From assembly GCF_002309535.1 (NCBI RefSeq), contig NZ_CP023275.1, forward strand, positions 2,108,001-2,172,000: a DNA stretch of 64,000 nt, written 5' to 3'. A program made the translations under genes and the position numbers. Positions within the stretch are counted from its first letter, which is position 1, and every line of letters starts with the position of its first letter. Below, one piece after another: positions 44,523 through 54,382 of this stretch. Source of the stretch: Sulfurospirillum diekertiae (GTDB taxonomy: Bacteria; Campylobacterota; Campylobacteria; Campylobacterales; Sulfurospirillaceae). The notes beneath the pieces were generated by a model. That model had not been told where the DNA came from, made no database searches, and saw nothing but the letters and a program-made list of their open reading frames with translations.

Positions 44523-45133
44523 TACAACTCCACAAAATTCTTTAAAATTGCCAATCCATTGGCATGGGATTTTTCAGGATGAGGCTGAAAACCAAACACA
44601 TTCTTTTTTTGAACGGCACTGGGAAAATCATACCCATAGGTTGTTGTACCAATGGTGTATTGATCATCACAACGCGCATGAAAACTGTGCACAAAATAGA
44701 GGTAAAATGACTCTGGCATCCCTTTAAACAGAGGCGTTTCTTTTTTTACATGTAATTGATTCCAGCCCATATGAGGCACTTTAAGACGTTGATCAAAACG
44801 AGAGGTATCAAACTTCACAATCTCACCTTCGATCAAACCAAGCCCCTCACACTCGCCAAATTCAACACTGCTTTCAAACAGCAGTTGCATTCCAAGGCAA
44901 ATCCCTAAAAGAGGCTTGCCAGAAGCGGCAAAGGATCTTACAGCTTCATCAAGGTTTCGCTCTTTAAGGCACATCATCGCATCTTTAAAAGCACCCACAC
45001 CTGGCAAAATAATCTTATCAAATTTCGATACAGTCTCTGCATCTTTGACAATCTCAATGGCAACACCCAGCTTTTCAAACGCATTGGTGACACTCCTGAG
45101 GTTGCCCATATTGTAATCAATCAATCCTATCAT
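44522..45133 (-). CDS. hisH: imidazole glycerol phosphate synthase glutaminase subunit HisH
   Basis: 203 aa class I glutamine amidotransferase. Nucleophile Cys in [12 protein letters not shown] (about residue 79); His and Glu in GFQPHPEKS near the C-terminus. Supplies ammonia to HisF, not in this window. Overlaps pglG by 4 nt and hisA by 1 nt. A palindrome at 44745-44756 gives Leu-His-Val-Lys. Confidence 0.94.
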   Translation of the reverse strand: MIGLIDYNMGNLRSVTNAFEKLGVAIEIVKDAETVSKFDKIILPGVGAFKDAMMCLKERNLDEAVRSFAASGKPLLGICLGMQLLFESSVEFGECEGLGLIEGEIVKFDTSRFDQRLKVPHMGWNQLHVKKETPLFKGMPESFYLYFVHSFHARCDDQYTIGTTTYGYDFPSAVQKKNVFGFQPHPEKSHANGLAILKNFVEL

Positions 45134-46035
45134 GAATCTCTCTTTTGAGGTATGGATTTAAGGTAAAATGCGAGTCCAAAGAGGAGCATTGTCACACCTC
45201 CAATCAGATAGACCGCATACACAATGTGTGCCGCATCGATAATCGCAAATTTAAAGACGAGCATTAAAGCTTCGATGGCAAGAGCGATGATAATGGAACC
45301 TAAAAAGCGTACCATCGTTTTATGCATACCACCACTGTCATCTCGCTCGTTTCGCCCTAACACTTCCTCTTCAAAAATTGTTTTCACCAGATCAAAAATC
45401 GCTAAAGAAAGGGTAATTAAAATGGTTGATTCAAACATCGCTTTAATATCAAGAAGATTAAACTCAAGTCCGTGCATAAAAAGACTGCGCATTCCATTAA
45501 AGAGCAATAACAGAGCAATCGCTAGTAGCGAGAGTGAAAAAATAGTGTAAATCAGCTGGGATGTTTTTCCAAAAGCAGACTGCAACGATGAAGGGTGCGC
45601 AATTTTAAGAATATGCTCTAAAGAGACATCAATACAGGCAATGAATTTAAGGATACCTTGCTCATCGTAAATAGGATACGAAGCGGTGACCGTTAAATCG
45701 TTGGTCAAGGTTGAAGGATAAGGATCACTTAACACACAGCGTTTTTCACGCACTGCACGGTAATAATAGGATTTTCCACTACGATTTTGCCCTAAACCAC
45801 CTTTACGATGTGGATCATCTGTAATATTATTGATGACTTGATTACCGGATTGGTCAAGTAAATAAAGGGCTTCAAACTCTTCGACTTCATGGACAATTTT
45901 ATCAAGACTTGCCGTAATGACGTCTAGGTTTGGTTCAGGCATACGATTAGGAATATTGCGTGTAAAAAGATAGCATAAATATGCTCTTGCTCTTGTCCTA
46001 ACCTCAGCAAACTGCTGAATTTCACGAATAATCAT
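45130..46035 (-). CDS. pglG: PglG-like membrane protein with PDC-type sensor domain
   Basis: 301 aa. The N-terminal part (about 20-145) looks like a periplasmic PDC/Cache sensor (LYLLDQSGNQVINN; SYYYRAVREKRCVLSDPY; ASYPIYDEQGILKFIACIDVS). It is followed by four membrane segments (about 162-182, 200-220, 240-262, 270-292). C. jejuni PglG (Cj1119c) is the equivalent neighbour of cheY in the pgl locus; its role in glycosylation there is not known. It is 29 bp downstream of pglB and overlaps hisH. Identification rests on synteny and layout. Confidence 0.7.
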   Translation of the reverse strand: MIIREIQQFAEVRTRARAYLCYLFTRNIPNRMPEPNLDVITASLDKIVHEVEEFEALYLLDQSGNQVINNITDDPHRKGGLGQNRSGKSYYYRAVREKRCVLSDPYPSTLTNDLTVTASYPIYDEQGILKFIACIDVSLEHILKIAHPSSLQSAFGKTSQLIYTIFSLSLLAIALLLLFNGMRSLFMHGLEFNLLDIKAMFESTILITLSLAIFDLVKTIFEEEVLGRNERDDSGGMHKTMVRFLGSIIIALAIEALMLVFKFAIIDAAHIVYAVYLIGGVTMLLFGLAFYLKSIPQKRDS

Positions 46036-46064
46036 ATCAGGCCTTTTCTTTTTTCTTATTTTAG

Positions 46065-48218
46065 CTAAATTTTGAGTTTATACACTTTAGCATATGCCTC
46101 TAGACTAATCGGCTCGAAAAATCGTTCATCATAATTTTCTAATACAAAAAGTTGAATATAGGTCGAATTGAACATTGCTTCATCAAGAATAAGAAATGTG
46201 TTATACGCTTGCATATAGATAATGGAGAAAACTCCATCCGCATGGATCATCGTTTGTTCTTTGACAAATTTAAATTCTGGTGTATAGGATGTTTGAATAA
46301 AATATTTAATAGGAATATCCTGCGCCCCAAGTTTTAGTACACCTTTTGCTTTATCCAGTACAAGACCACTGCTAAAATCTAGCGTTGTACCATTATCTTT
46401 AAAACGATTTGTCTGAAAGAAAAAAGGCTGGCGTACCATTTTCCCACTCATGACATCCAGATTACTAAACTGTGCAACCGTTGGGAAAATACTGAGCATT
46501 CGATAAGGCAGATAAAAATAGATTTCACGTGTTTTCGCAGGCATTGAGAGAGGTGTTTGCAAAGCGTCTAAAAAGTCGTTCGCATCATGAAAACCATAGT
46601 CCAAGGTCATTTGAGCCGTATTATTGATAATCTTTTTCTGCTCATTTTTAGTTTTTGTCTTATTTTGCTCTGCCACTAAAAATGCTTTTTCTGTATATTC
46701 AACTTCAAGTCGCGCCAGCCTTGCCGCACTTTCTTGAGGGTTGGTTAACATAAAGCTCACAGGGAAATTAACATCTCCATCATGTTTTGCTCCGTCTATC
46801 AGTGTTTTTGCATCGGTATAGTAACGAATAGGGTATCCATAATCCCACCAGCTCACAATATAATCTTCACGATCTGTTATTTTTCGAAGTGAATCCAGTT
46901 GTTCCACTTCTGTTTTATTAAAAACTGTTGGTACGCGATATTCAATGATATGCAAAAGATTGGGATATAAAATCCCTAGGCTTGATAGAATCACAAAGCT
47001 TGATTTAACGATGCCTCCAAGCTTTTGATTCACGAACAATTGAGTAATATAAGCACTCCATGTAAAAAGTAGATACGACACACCTAGAGCACAGACAGGA
47101 ACTGCATAAATCGTAAAGCGAAGTCCTCCCCAAAGTGCCAAAAATCCAAGCCCTAAAAGAGGAAGGCCTAAAAGTATCACAGGGTATTTTTTTGCCATTA
47201 AAATATAGCCCACAATCGAAAGTAAAAAAGTAACCGTGTGCCCACTAATGCGTTCTGCAAAGGTTATAAAATCAATTTGGCCGGCTTCTCGAACTGTTTG
47301 CATCACCGAAAAAAAGTGTAAAGATAAAATATCTTGGCTTGTTTCTATCGCATCTTTAAAAACATAAAGTTTAAGTCTAAGCCAAATAGGATCTAGTCCT
47401 CCACTGAAGAGGAAAAGCGCTCCTGCCGCTGCTAAGAAATACCATACGTACTGTTTTAATCTTTCGTGTTTAAAACTGATATAAACGCCAATGACAATCA
47501 ACAATCGTATGGTACTTGGTAAGCCCATCATTGCAAAAAGCATAATCGTTAAAAGCTTGAAATTAAACAGATTTTTGCGATCAAAGATTAAAGCATACGC
47601 CAAAATCAATCCAAAATAAGAAAATTCTAATGAGTAGCTTTGCGGATACCACCAGCGATAAGCAATAATTTCTAAAGCAGTGATTAAAAGGTATTTCTCT
47701 TCTTTCGTACGGAGTGCTAAAATCAATGACCACAAGAGGAATGTTGGCAATACAATAGTGAGCATATCCGTGTCATAGTACCCTACCATTGTTCGATTGT
47801 AATAACTTACCGCAATCGAGGCTAGAAGCGCTGCTAAAAAACCGACTTCTATCATTTTTAAATTAGAGGCAATCAAGATAATAGGAATAACGATTAACGA
47901 TCCAAGTACGGCTGGCATATAAAATATAATTGTTTCAAAAGAAAAAGGCAATACCTTCGCTACGACGTAGGTAAGCCATGACGCTGCTTCGGTAATCGGA
48001 GAAAGATCATGTTGCTTAGTAAAACCACCTAATAAATCTCTAGCACCTTCAGCCCAGTAATACCCATCGTTGGTATTGATCATAAACTGCCCAGCAAACT
48101 TGAAACTCTCAAAATCATTAAATTGATAAACCCAAATCAAACGTATACTAAAGCTAAAAATAAAAGCAAAAATTATGAGCCCTACAAGGCGTAAATGATT
48201 TTGGTTGAGTGTGTTCAA
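46065..48218 (-). CDS. pglB: oligosaccharyltransferase PglB (STT3 family)
   Basis: 717 aa. Transfers a lipid-linked oligosaccharide to Asn in periplasmic proteins. About 13 N-terminal membrane segments, then a periplasmic domain. Signature WWDYGYP (about residue 446), an acidic motif NDGYYWAEGARD in the first loop, and TVRE in the external loop that corresponds to the TIxE motif of C. jejuni PglB. The start is TTG at 48218, overlapping the TGA of an upstream gene fragment (TTGA). Transcribed in line with the large glycan operon and followed by pglG. Confidence 0.93.
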   Translation of the reverse strand: MNTLNQNHLRLVGLIIFAFIFSFSIRLIWVYQFNDFESFKFAGQFMINTNDGYYWAEGARDLLGGFTKQHDLSPITEAASWLTYVVAKVLPFSFETIIFYMPAVLGSLIVIPIILIASNLKMIEVGFLAALLASIAVSYYNRTMVGYYDTDMLTIVLPTFLLWSLILALRTKEEKYLLITALEIIAYRWWYPQSYSLEFSYFGLILAYALIFDRKNLFNFKLLTIMLFAMMGLPSTIRLLIVIGVYISFKHERLKQYVWYFLAAAGALFLFSGGLDPIWLRLKLYVFKDAIETSQDILSLHFFSVMQTVREAGQIDFITFAERISGHTVTFLLSIVGYILMAKKYPVILLGLPLLGLGFLALWGGLRFTIYAVPVCALGVSYLLFTWSAYITQLFVNQKLGGIVKSSFVILSSLGILYPNLLHIIEYRVPTVFNKTEVEQLDSLRKITDREDYIVSWWDYGYPIRYYTDAKTLIDGAKHDGDVNFPVSFMLTNPQESAARLARLEVEYTEKAFLVAEQNKTKTKNEQKKIINNTAQMTLDYGFHDANDFLDALQTPLSMPAKTREIYFYLPYRMLSIFPTVAQFSNLDVMSGKMVRQPFFFQTNRFKDNGTTLDFSSGLVLDKAKGVLKLGAQDIPIKYFIQTSYTPEFKFVKEQTMIHADGVFSIIYMQAYNTFLILDEAMFNSTYIQLFVLENYDERFFEPISLEAYAKVYKLKI

Positions 48219-48400
48219 TAACTTCCCTTTCTACTAAGAACGACTAAAATGGTTTTAATTAAGATTTGTATATCAAGTTCTATCGACCAGTTGCGAACAT
48301 ACCAAACATCAAGCTGGATTCTCTCGTCATACTCAATGTCATTGTGCGCCCACTTGCTTGCTAGAGTCCTGTCATATCTAGTTTTACAGCCGTAAAACAA
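48215..48400 (-). pseudogene. C-terminal remnant of a bacterial sugar-1-phosphate transferase
   Basis: 61 codons. About the last 45 residues (NDIEYDERIQLDVWYVRNWS, then LDIQILIKTILVVLSRKGSY) match the C-terminus of polyprenyl-phosphate sugar-1-phosphate transferases (PglC/WcaJ/WbaP group: ERIxLDVWYVxNWSxxLDIxILxKT). The N-terminal membrane helix and catalytic Asp-Glu region are missing. The stop overlaps the pglB TTG start, so an intact gene was once translated with pglB. The break at about 48.36-48.40 kb probably marks replacement of the older pgl genes by the present glycan cluster. Confidence 0.75.
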
Positions 48401-48457
48401 TCACTATATTTGCTAATTTTATTTAACTGATATTATTGTTGTGCATTTGCACACATA

Positions 48458-49462
48458 TTAATTTTTTCTTATTTTTTTTGGTGTTAGGCTAAAATAAAAA
48501 AAGACAAAACAAAGTATAAATAGAACAAGGATATAGGAATCATCTCTTACTTTAAATCCTAAGCCTATATAGGTAAATAGTATTTGCCATATACCTATTA
48601 ACATCACTGTCTGAACCACATGCCTATTTTGCTGCTTAAGCACAATATGGTGCATATGTGTTTGATCCGCTTTGAAGGGATTTTGCTTATTGACAATTCT
48701 TCTAACCATTACAATAAGTGTATCTAAGATAGGTATTGCAGCCAGTAATAGCACAGACACTGCTGTAATGTAACTCTGTTTAATAGAATAAACGGAAAGA
48801 ATAACAATGATAAATCCCAATGTTAAACTACCTGAATCACCCATAAAAATTTTAGCTGGATGCCAATTAAAAATGAGAAAACCTAATATGGCAGACATTA
48901 ACACTAAGGCGACACCAAATAAAAAATCATCATGCCAACGAAACCCTAAATAAGCAAATGCACAAAGAATAACTAGTGATACCAAAGATGCCAAACCATC
49001 TAAACCATCGATCAAGTTGATAGAATTGATAAACCCAGCACATGCAATACCAAAAAATAGACACGAAATCCAAGTAGGCAAAATAATGTCATAGCCAACA
49101 AAACATCCATATTTGTCTATATCAAAACCTAAATAAAATAAAAGTATAGAAGACAAAAAAGTTATTAGAAGCTTTTTTTTAGAGGAAAGAGGATTGATAT
49201 CATCATACAACCCTAGTGCAAATATAATAAATAATGGAAGAAAAAACCAATAATCATGGGCAATGTCTAATAAAAGCACTCCTAGTATAAACGCTATAAA
49301 AATACCCACACCCCCGCTGCGAGGAATAACTACAGTATGATAACTTCGTGCATTAGGTTCATCTAAAATACAAATAATATCTTTATATTTCACTAGCATA
49401 AATGAAAGGATTGTTGATACCAAAAAAACACTCACAAAGACACATACATTAAAAAAATTCAA
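48458..49462 (-). CDS. WecA/MraY-family polyprenyl-phosphate sugar-1-phosphate transferase
   Basis: 334 aa, about ten or eleven membrane segments. GT4-type motifs: GLYDDINPLSSKKK, NSINLIDGLDGLA and FMGDSGSLTLGF (catalytic Asp residues), then HMHH (HIGH-like sugar-binding loop). Attaches the first sugar phosphate, usually GlcNAc-1-P, to undecaprenyl phosphate to start O-antigen or other lipid-linked glycans. Sits at the downstream end of the glycosyltransferase set, next to the remnant of a different initiating transferase, so it may have replaced it. Confidence 0.88.
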   Translation of the reverse strand: MNFFNVCVFVSVFLVSTILSFMLVKYKDIICILDEPNARSYHTVVIPRSGGVGIFIAFILGVLLLDIAHDYWFFLPLFIIFALGLYDDINPLSSKKKLLITFLSSILLFYLGFDIDKYGCFVGYDIILPTWISCLFFGIACAGFINSINLIDGLDGLASLVSLVILCAFAYLGFRWHDDFLFGVALVLMSAILGFLIFNWHPAKIFMGDSGSLTLGFIIVILSVYSIKQSYITAVSVLLLAAIPILDTLIVMVRRIVNKQNPFKADQTHMHHIVLKQQNRHVVQTVMLIGIWQILFTYIGLGFKVRDDSYILVLFILCFVFFYFSLTPKKIRKN

Positions 49463-49560
49463 TTATACCCTCTCTTATATAGACAATAAAATACTTTATC
49501 ATACCCATTTAATACTTTAGTTTTTTTAATAAAGGCTAAAAAATCTTTTGAGGATACTTA

Positions 49561-49583
49561 TAGAAGGTTGGCTATGCCTTCTA
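49561..49583 (-). terminator. hairpin after a glycosyltransferase gene
   Basis: TAGAAGG/CCTTCTA, 7-bp stem with 9-nt loop right after the stop of the GT2 gene at 49586; a T6 run follows about 20 nt later. Possible terminator or processing site before the wecA-like gene. Confidence 0.4.
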
Positions 49584-49585
49584 CC

Positions 49586-50524
49586 TCATTGTACTTGTAA
49601 AAAATCACAACGTTTAGATACTAATGTCGCTAAAATTAAACACGCAATAAAAAACAAAACTTTATCTTTAGTTTTTCGCCTACATTGAGGTGCATGAAAA
49701 ACTAGTTTTATAAAGCTCCATCGAGTCAGTGCATGCCATTCTTTCACAAAAGAAGAATCTTTCATACCTATTAAAAAAGCTATATCTCTTGCTTGCTCAA
49801 GTGCTCCACCGTATAAAACTTTTTGAAAACGATGCAAAAATGCTTTCCATCCATAGTTTGCACCGACTTCATTATCGCTATGTTGGCGATACCGCATGCT
49901 CGGTTTTTCATCGATGACCCATGTATAGCCATTGGCACGAGCAAATGCATAACAAAACCAATCATGATACCATACATAATTCATGGCTTCTTTTTGATCT
50001 ATTGCACATTGCTGAATCTTTTTTGCTAATGACTGCGTCATTACATAAGTACATCCAGGACCTGCTGCTTCAAACAAATAGTCATACTGACATTGTGGCT
50101 GCGACTTGACAATCAACTTTTCACGTCCATCTTCCCAAAAGGCTAAGACATTGCTAGAATATCCATCAGATTTTGTTTCATTTAATTTTTGGATTGCGTG
50201 ACTTAACTTATCTTGGTACCAAATATCATCCTGATCTGCAAAAGCAATAAAATCATACGGCGTAAAATCAACATCACGAATAAGACGAAAGAAGTTTTTT
50301 GCGGCACCTCCAAATTTACCAACATCGTTTAAAATAGCAACATATGGATTGGTGCAATAAGTAGCTTCTAAAAGCTCTCTTGTTCCATCAGTCGAAGGAT
50401 CAATGCTAATAAAAATCATTACCTCAACATTTTTTTGATTTAGAATGCTGCCGATTTGCTCTTGAATGTATTGTTTACCATTATAAGCAGCTAATAAAAT
50501 GGCTATTTTATTTTGTTTTATCAT
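49586..50524 (-). CDS. family 2 glycosyltransferase (rhamnosyltransferase-like)
   Basis: 312 aa, cytoplasmic GT-A fold. N-terminal NTP-sugar site ILLAAYNGKQYIQEQIGSIL, DxD-like ADQDDIW near 97-103, and YHDWFCY, a pattern of RgpF/RfbN-type rhamnosyltransferases. A hydrophobic C-terminus (about 285-303) may attach it to the membrane. Overlaps the previous gene by 4 nt. Donor and linkage cannot be read from sequence; rhamnose is plausible because rfbABCD are in the operon. Confidence 0.82.
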   Translation of the reverse strand: MIKQNKIAILLAAYNGKQYIQEQIGSILNQKNVEVMIFISIDPSTDGTRELLEATYCTNPYVAILNDVGKFGGAAKNFFRLIRDVDFTPYDFIAFADQDDIWYQDKLSHAIQKLNETKSDGYSSNVLAFWEDGREKLIVKSQPQCQYDYLFEAAGPGCTYVMTQSLAKKIQQCAIDQKEAMNYVWYHDWFCYAFARANGYTWVIDEKPSMRYRQHSDNEVGANYGWKAFLHRFQKVLYGGALEQARDIAFLIGMKDSSFVKEWHALTRWSFIKLVFHAPQCRRKTKDKVLFFIACLILATLVSKRCDFLQVQ

Positions 50525-51276
50525 CGTATTATAAACTGCCTAATACAACGTAAAATAATATAATACACTATAATTCCCCTAAAGCTAATTTTTTTGAAAA
50601 TTGAGTACTTGGATTTTTCACTTGTCTGAGAAGCGTTTGTAGTATGACGTCTATAATACATCAATTTATCATTAGTGAAAACAACTGAACCAAAAATTTC
50701 TGAAATCAATCCAATCCACCAATCATGCATAGGTATATTCGTTGGTATAGGCATGGCTCTCTCATATATTTTGCGATTAAATGCCATAGCACATCCAATA
50801 TAAGAATTATGCAGAAGATTGTTCAAAAATCCTCTTTTAGAATGATTGAGTTTATAAAAAGAGTCATTTAAAAGATGCTTAACTTCATCCACGATTATTA
50901 CATCACTCATCACTAAGTCATATTTTTGGAGTAAAGGAATGATCGTTGCGAGCTTATAAGGGAACCATACATCATCTTGATCACACAATGTAATATATGG
51001 AGACGATGAAAACTGCATCAAATATGCAAAATTATTTTTTGCTTCACCCGTACAAATATCATCATCAATTAATATAATCTTTTCCGGATACTGTAACATA
51101 TATTCTTTTATAATATATACAGTATTGTCGATTGAGCCATCATCATGAATAATTAATTTCCAATCTTTATAAGTCTGATTTACAATAGAATCAAATTGTT
51201 CAGAAAGGTATTTTTCTCCATTATATGTGGCCATTAATATATCGATTGTAGAACTACTTGGAGCAATATTTGCCAT
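50521..51276 (-). CDS. family 2 glycosyltransferase
   Basis: 251 aa. ILMATYNGEKYLSEQFDSIV and LCDQDDVWFPYK mark a GT-A enzyme of the same group as its downstream neighbour; PMHDWWIGL takes the place of YHDWF. C-terminal basic/hydrophobic helix. Overlaps the upstream GT gene by 23 nt at its start (51254-51276); an internal start would shorten the overlap. AT-richer than the nucleotide-sugar genes. Acceptor unknown. Confidence 0.8.
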   Translation of the reverse strand: MANIAPSSSTIDILMATYNGEKYLSEQFDSIVNQTYKDWKLIIHDDGSIDNTVYIIKEYMLQYPEKIILIDDDICTGEAKNNFAYLMQFSSSPYITLCDQDDVWFPYKLATIIPLLQKYDLVMSDVIIVDEVKHLLNDSFYKLNHSKRGFLNNLLHNSYIGCAMAFNRKIYERAMPIPTNIPMHDWWIGLISEIFGSVVFTNDKLMYYRRHTTNASQTSEKSKYSIFKKISFRGIIVYYIILRCIRQFIIR

Positions 51277-52114
51277 ATTTCCCTCTAAAAAAATCTCTAA
51301 TTCCTTCTAGTGTAGCTTTATTTTTAGCTATTTTATCTTTTTCAAGAACTATAATCTTAATCCATTCAAAGATAATCCATTTTATGATTTTAAATCCAAA
51401 TAATGGAAACTCCCAAAAATATTTTTGAAAAAGGTAGAGCCGATTTCGTGTTATGTAGTATCTTCTTATGGGACTATGATTAGAATAGCGAATAGATTTA
51501 AACCCTAACTTAACCTCCCTAAGATCACCTAAGCAATGTTCTAATAGTGCAAATTCACACAACAATATTTTGTAACGATTATGTCGCAATCTTAAACAAT
51601 ATTCTTGATCTACGGCATCAATAAACAATTCATTAATAAACTCACCTATCTTTTGATAAATATGAAGATTAAGCAAATTCCCAGAAGTCATTACATCAAA
51701 GGTTTCAGATACCTTTTGAATTTGGACGGGTTTATTTATAGAATGTTCTAGTACATGTACGGGAGACATTATACCTATAGAAGTAATATCGCAGTGTAAA
51801 GCACATTGAATTAAATTTTCTAAATTATTACCTTCAAATCTACTGTCTTGATCCATAGTCAAAAGCCAAGAAGCACCGTCTTTAATGGCTAATTTAGCCC
51901 CAACGTTCAAAGCATGTGCTATACCTTGATTCCCACTGTTATTAATATAGATTAAATTTTTAAATTGTGCAAGACTATCAACAAATTGTCTATTAATAAC
52001 ATCTGAATTATCAACAACATAAAGTTTAGAAACGTTATTAATATAACTTTGAATATTGTTTATTATTGTTGAATTTGGATTATACAACACGATGATTGCA
52101 GAAATTGGATTCAT
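51254..52114 (-). CDS. family 2 glycosyltransferase, rhamnosyltransferase type
   Basis: 286 aa. AIIVLYNPNSTI, GNQGIAHALNVGAKLA, LLTMDQDSRF (DxD region) and AVDQEYCLRLR, then HSPIRRYYITRNRLYLF, the recognisable signature of rhamnosyltransferases of the WbbL/RfbF-like GT2 group. Cytoplasmic with a membrane-binding basic C-terminal helix. Two bp separate it from the next gene upstream. Most likely uses dTDP-rhamnose (inference from family and operon). Confidence 0.82.
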   Translation of the reverse strand: MNPISAIIVLYNPNSTIINNIQSYINNVSKLYVVDNSDVINRQFVDSLAQFKNLIYINNSGNQGIAHALNVGAKLAIKDGASWLLTMDQDSRFEGNNLENLIQCALHCDITSIGIMSPVHVLEHSINKPVQIQKVSETFDVMTSGNLLNLHIYQKIGEFINELFIDAVDQEYCLRLRHNRYKILLCEFALLEHCLGDLREVKLGFKSIRYSNHSPIRRYYITRNRLYLFQKYFWEFPLFGFKIIKWIIFEWIKIIVLEKDKIAKNKATLEGIRDFFRGKYGKYCSK

Positions 52115-52115
52115 A

Positions 52116-53078
52116 TTACTTATTCCTTTTCAAAAATCGCCAAAAAAATCTTAAAAAATTATATGTTTTCCGTGGAAGTAAGCTGATAAATACGATAATG
52201 TATTTTGAATATGATATTGTAAAAGGGAAAATATAAGAGTATTGTTTATAAGTTTTATAGTTTAATATATTCATACTTCGAAGAAACAGCAAGTTATTAA
52301 AAGAAAAAATATTAGATTTTGTTCCATGATCTAAAATACACTTTAATTTTACATGTAAATCATATTTACATGGCAGAGAAAAAATAAAATTGGACCAAGC
52401 AACACAAGCAATATCAAAAACACACGCCTCTTGTGTCCATCCTCTTTTTTTTAAACGAGTATCGTTTATCCCCATCACAGAAATACTATCACTCCAATAA
52501 ATTGTAAAATTCTTTTCTGCTATATACTCAAATATAATCCCTGTCTGAATAAAAGAAGTATTATAATAACGTTCAAAATCAGCTTGGGCAACAAGTCTAG
52601 AACTATAAATTAAGCTTGATAAGCAAGTTAGATGCCACCCTAAGTCATTAAGAAGTTTATTAGGATTTTTATATCGTTGAGATGGTATATTTAAAACACG
52701 ATTTTCTACATTACAAATAATTACTTCGTATTTATTGTTTTCGGGAAAAAGTCTTAAAAAGTATTCAATACCATTACTTGGGATTTGATACGTATCTCCC
52801 AACAACCAAATATATTCAGTATCTGGCAATTTTAGTCCAATTTCAAAATTTCTATCAGGCCCTACATTAGATGCATTTTGGTGATACTTTAATAACGGAT
52901 ATTCCTTCATCCATTTTGAAACTATTTCTCTAGTATTGTCTGTCGATGCATTATCAGATATAAAGATTTGTATATTGTATTCTCTTGCTAATGGAATATG
53001 AAATTCAAGGCAATAATCAAGAAAATCAGCACGATTGTATGTTGGAACCACAATAGACAAGAGACTATTATATATCAA
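52116..53078 (-). CDS. family 2 glycosyltransferase, possible dideoxyhexose transferase
   Basis: 320 aa. SIVVPTYNRADFLDYCLEFH, FISDNASTDNTREIV, and an unusual LLGDTYQIP in place of the DxD region. The N-terminal part recalls abequosyltransferase-type enzymes that use CDP-3,6-dideoxyhexoses, which would suit the ddh genes in this operon; this is from memory of the pattern and uncertain. Overlaps the flippase gene by 4 nt. A palindrome at 52348-52359 encodes Leu-His-Val-Lys. Confidence 0.7.
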   Translation of the reverse strand: MIYNSLLSIVVPTYNRADFLDYCLEFHIPLAREYNIQIFISDNASTDNTREIVSKWMKEYPLLKYHQNASNVGPDRNFEIGLKLPDTEYIWLLGDTYQIPSNGIEYFLRLFPENNKYEVIICNVENRVLNIPSQRYKNPNKLLNDLGWHLTCLSSLIYSSRLVAQADFERYYNTSFIQTGIIFEYIAEKNFTIYWSDSISVMGINDTRLKKRGWTQEACVFDIACVAWSNFIFSLPCKYDLHVKLKCILDHGTKSNIFSFNNLLFLRSMNILNYKTYKQYSYIFPFTISYSKYIIVFISLLPRKTYNFLRFFWRFLKRNK

Positions 53079-54382
53079 TTTTTCCCACCTCTATATTTTC
53101 TAAAAATTATTAACACCCAAGGAATACCCCATATATAACTACTCAAGAATCCTAAGAAAAAATACTCAAACGGCAAATACATAGCAACAAATAAAGTGGT
53201 TATAACTATATATACGCCTGTCACAAATGATGAGAGCATCAATGGCTCTTCTTTGTGAGCTCGCATATACATAGCATACCCATTTATGATAATTTGAAAT
53301 AACCATCCTAAAGTTATGATACTGAGAGAAAAAGGGCTTACCAGCCTATTTGCAAATGGTAAGATATCTTTCAGAAATAGCACTATGATAAATAGCGTAC
53401 CCACACTCAAGAGATATGTAATAACTGCTAAAATTAAATGTCGGGTAAAGATAGAATTTAGTGTATCATAGTCTTTATGGGCTACATACATATTTGTCTT
53501 AGGCGTTATTACTGTCATCCATATATTTGCTATCCCGAAAATTGCCGTACACATTGCAATACTAAATCCAATTTGTCCTGCTTCAACCACCCCATAATAA
53601 TGAAAGGCAATTGGTGTAAAAGAAAAAAAGATAAAATATCCACTTATCCAACTTACCGCATATCTTCCCACCAAAGGCAAAATATCTTTTTCCCAATCAT
53701 GTACAATATCTTTACTTAAAACAAAACATTGCTTTAACATATATTTATATCTATAAAAAATAATTATCGTGCCACTGGATGCTCCAATAACCAAAGAAAT
53801 TGCTAAAGCATATAGTTTTAAACCGAGAACAAGAAGTATCGCTGTAGAAAGAGATGTAATAAAAGAGATAAGAAAACGAATTTTTTGAACTTCTCCAACA
53901 CTATTGCACCCTTCTATAAAAGAAAGTAGCATACTGTTTATAAATACAAAAATAGAAGCAATGCCATAAACTATCCATGGAATTACCCACATCACATCTG
54001 TTTTTTTTTCATTTAATATTATAAAACCGACTATTAAAATGATAGGAAAAGCTAAGCATCCCATGCGGATAGACCATTTCATAGAAAACCTAAATAAAGT
54101 AGCTATTCTTTCTAAATAATGTTGATTACCAGATAAAGTTTTATTTTCTTCAAACTTTAAATGCGCAAATTCATGAGCAGAAAATTGAAGCAATATCGTC
54201 GAAAACCCCATATCAGCAAAAATTGCTAATGCAGCCAAACTGACAAATGTATACCAATACCCTTGTGCCTCTGCACTCAAGTATAATGGTATTAGTATAA
54301 GCATTAAAGGACCAGAAAACAACCGCCATATCTGATTTATAGCAGTATGACGAAAATCATGGCTTAAAAGAGTTTTTAACAA
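53075..54382 (-). CDS. Wzx-type lipid-linked oligosaccharide flippase
   Basis: 435 aa, about 12 membrane helices, polysaccharide-biosynthesis (MOP/MATE) superfamily pattern: SAEAQGYWYTFVSLAALAIFADMGFS at the N-terminus (about 34-59). Moves undecaprenyl-linked glycan units to the periplasmic face. No Wzy polymerase or PglK-type ABC flippase is seen in the window, so this is the only translocation step visible. Overlaps ddhC by 7 nt and the downstream GT by 4 nt. Confidence 0.85.
   Translation of the reverse strand: MLKTLLSHDFRHTAINQIWRLFSGPLMLILIPLYLSAEAQGYWYTFVSLAALAIFADMGFSTILLQFSAHEFAHLKFEENKTLSGNQHYLERIATLFRFSMKWSIRMGCLAFPIILIVGFIILNEKKTDVMWVIPWIVYGIASIFVFINSMLLSFIEGCNSVGEVQKIRFLISFITSLSTAILLVLGLKLYALAISLVIGASSGTIIIFYRYKYMLKQCFVLSKDIVHDWEKDILPLVGRYAVSWISGYFIFFSFTPIAFHYYGVVEAGQIGFSIAMCTAIFGIANIWMTVITPKTNMYVAHKDYDTLNSIFTRHLILAVITYLLSVGTLFIIVLFLKDILPFANRLVSPFSLSIITLGWLFQIIINGYAMYMRAHKEEPLMLSSFVTGVYIVITTLFVAMYLPFEYFFLGFLSSYIWGIPWVLIIFRKYRGGKN

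Noticed and set aside
51757-51765. GTACATGTAC near 51.76 kb as another palindrome copy
   Set aside because: Outer bases differ (G/C instead of T/A); single case, not counted. Likewise GACATGTAAC at about 25850 and 37470.
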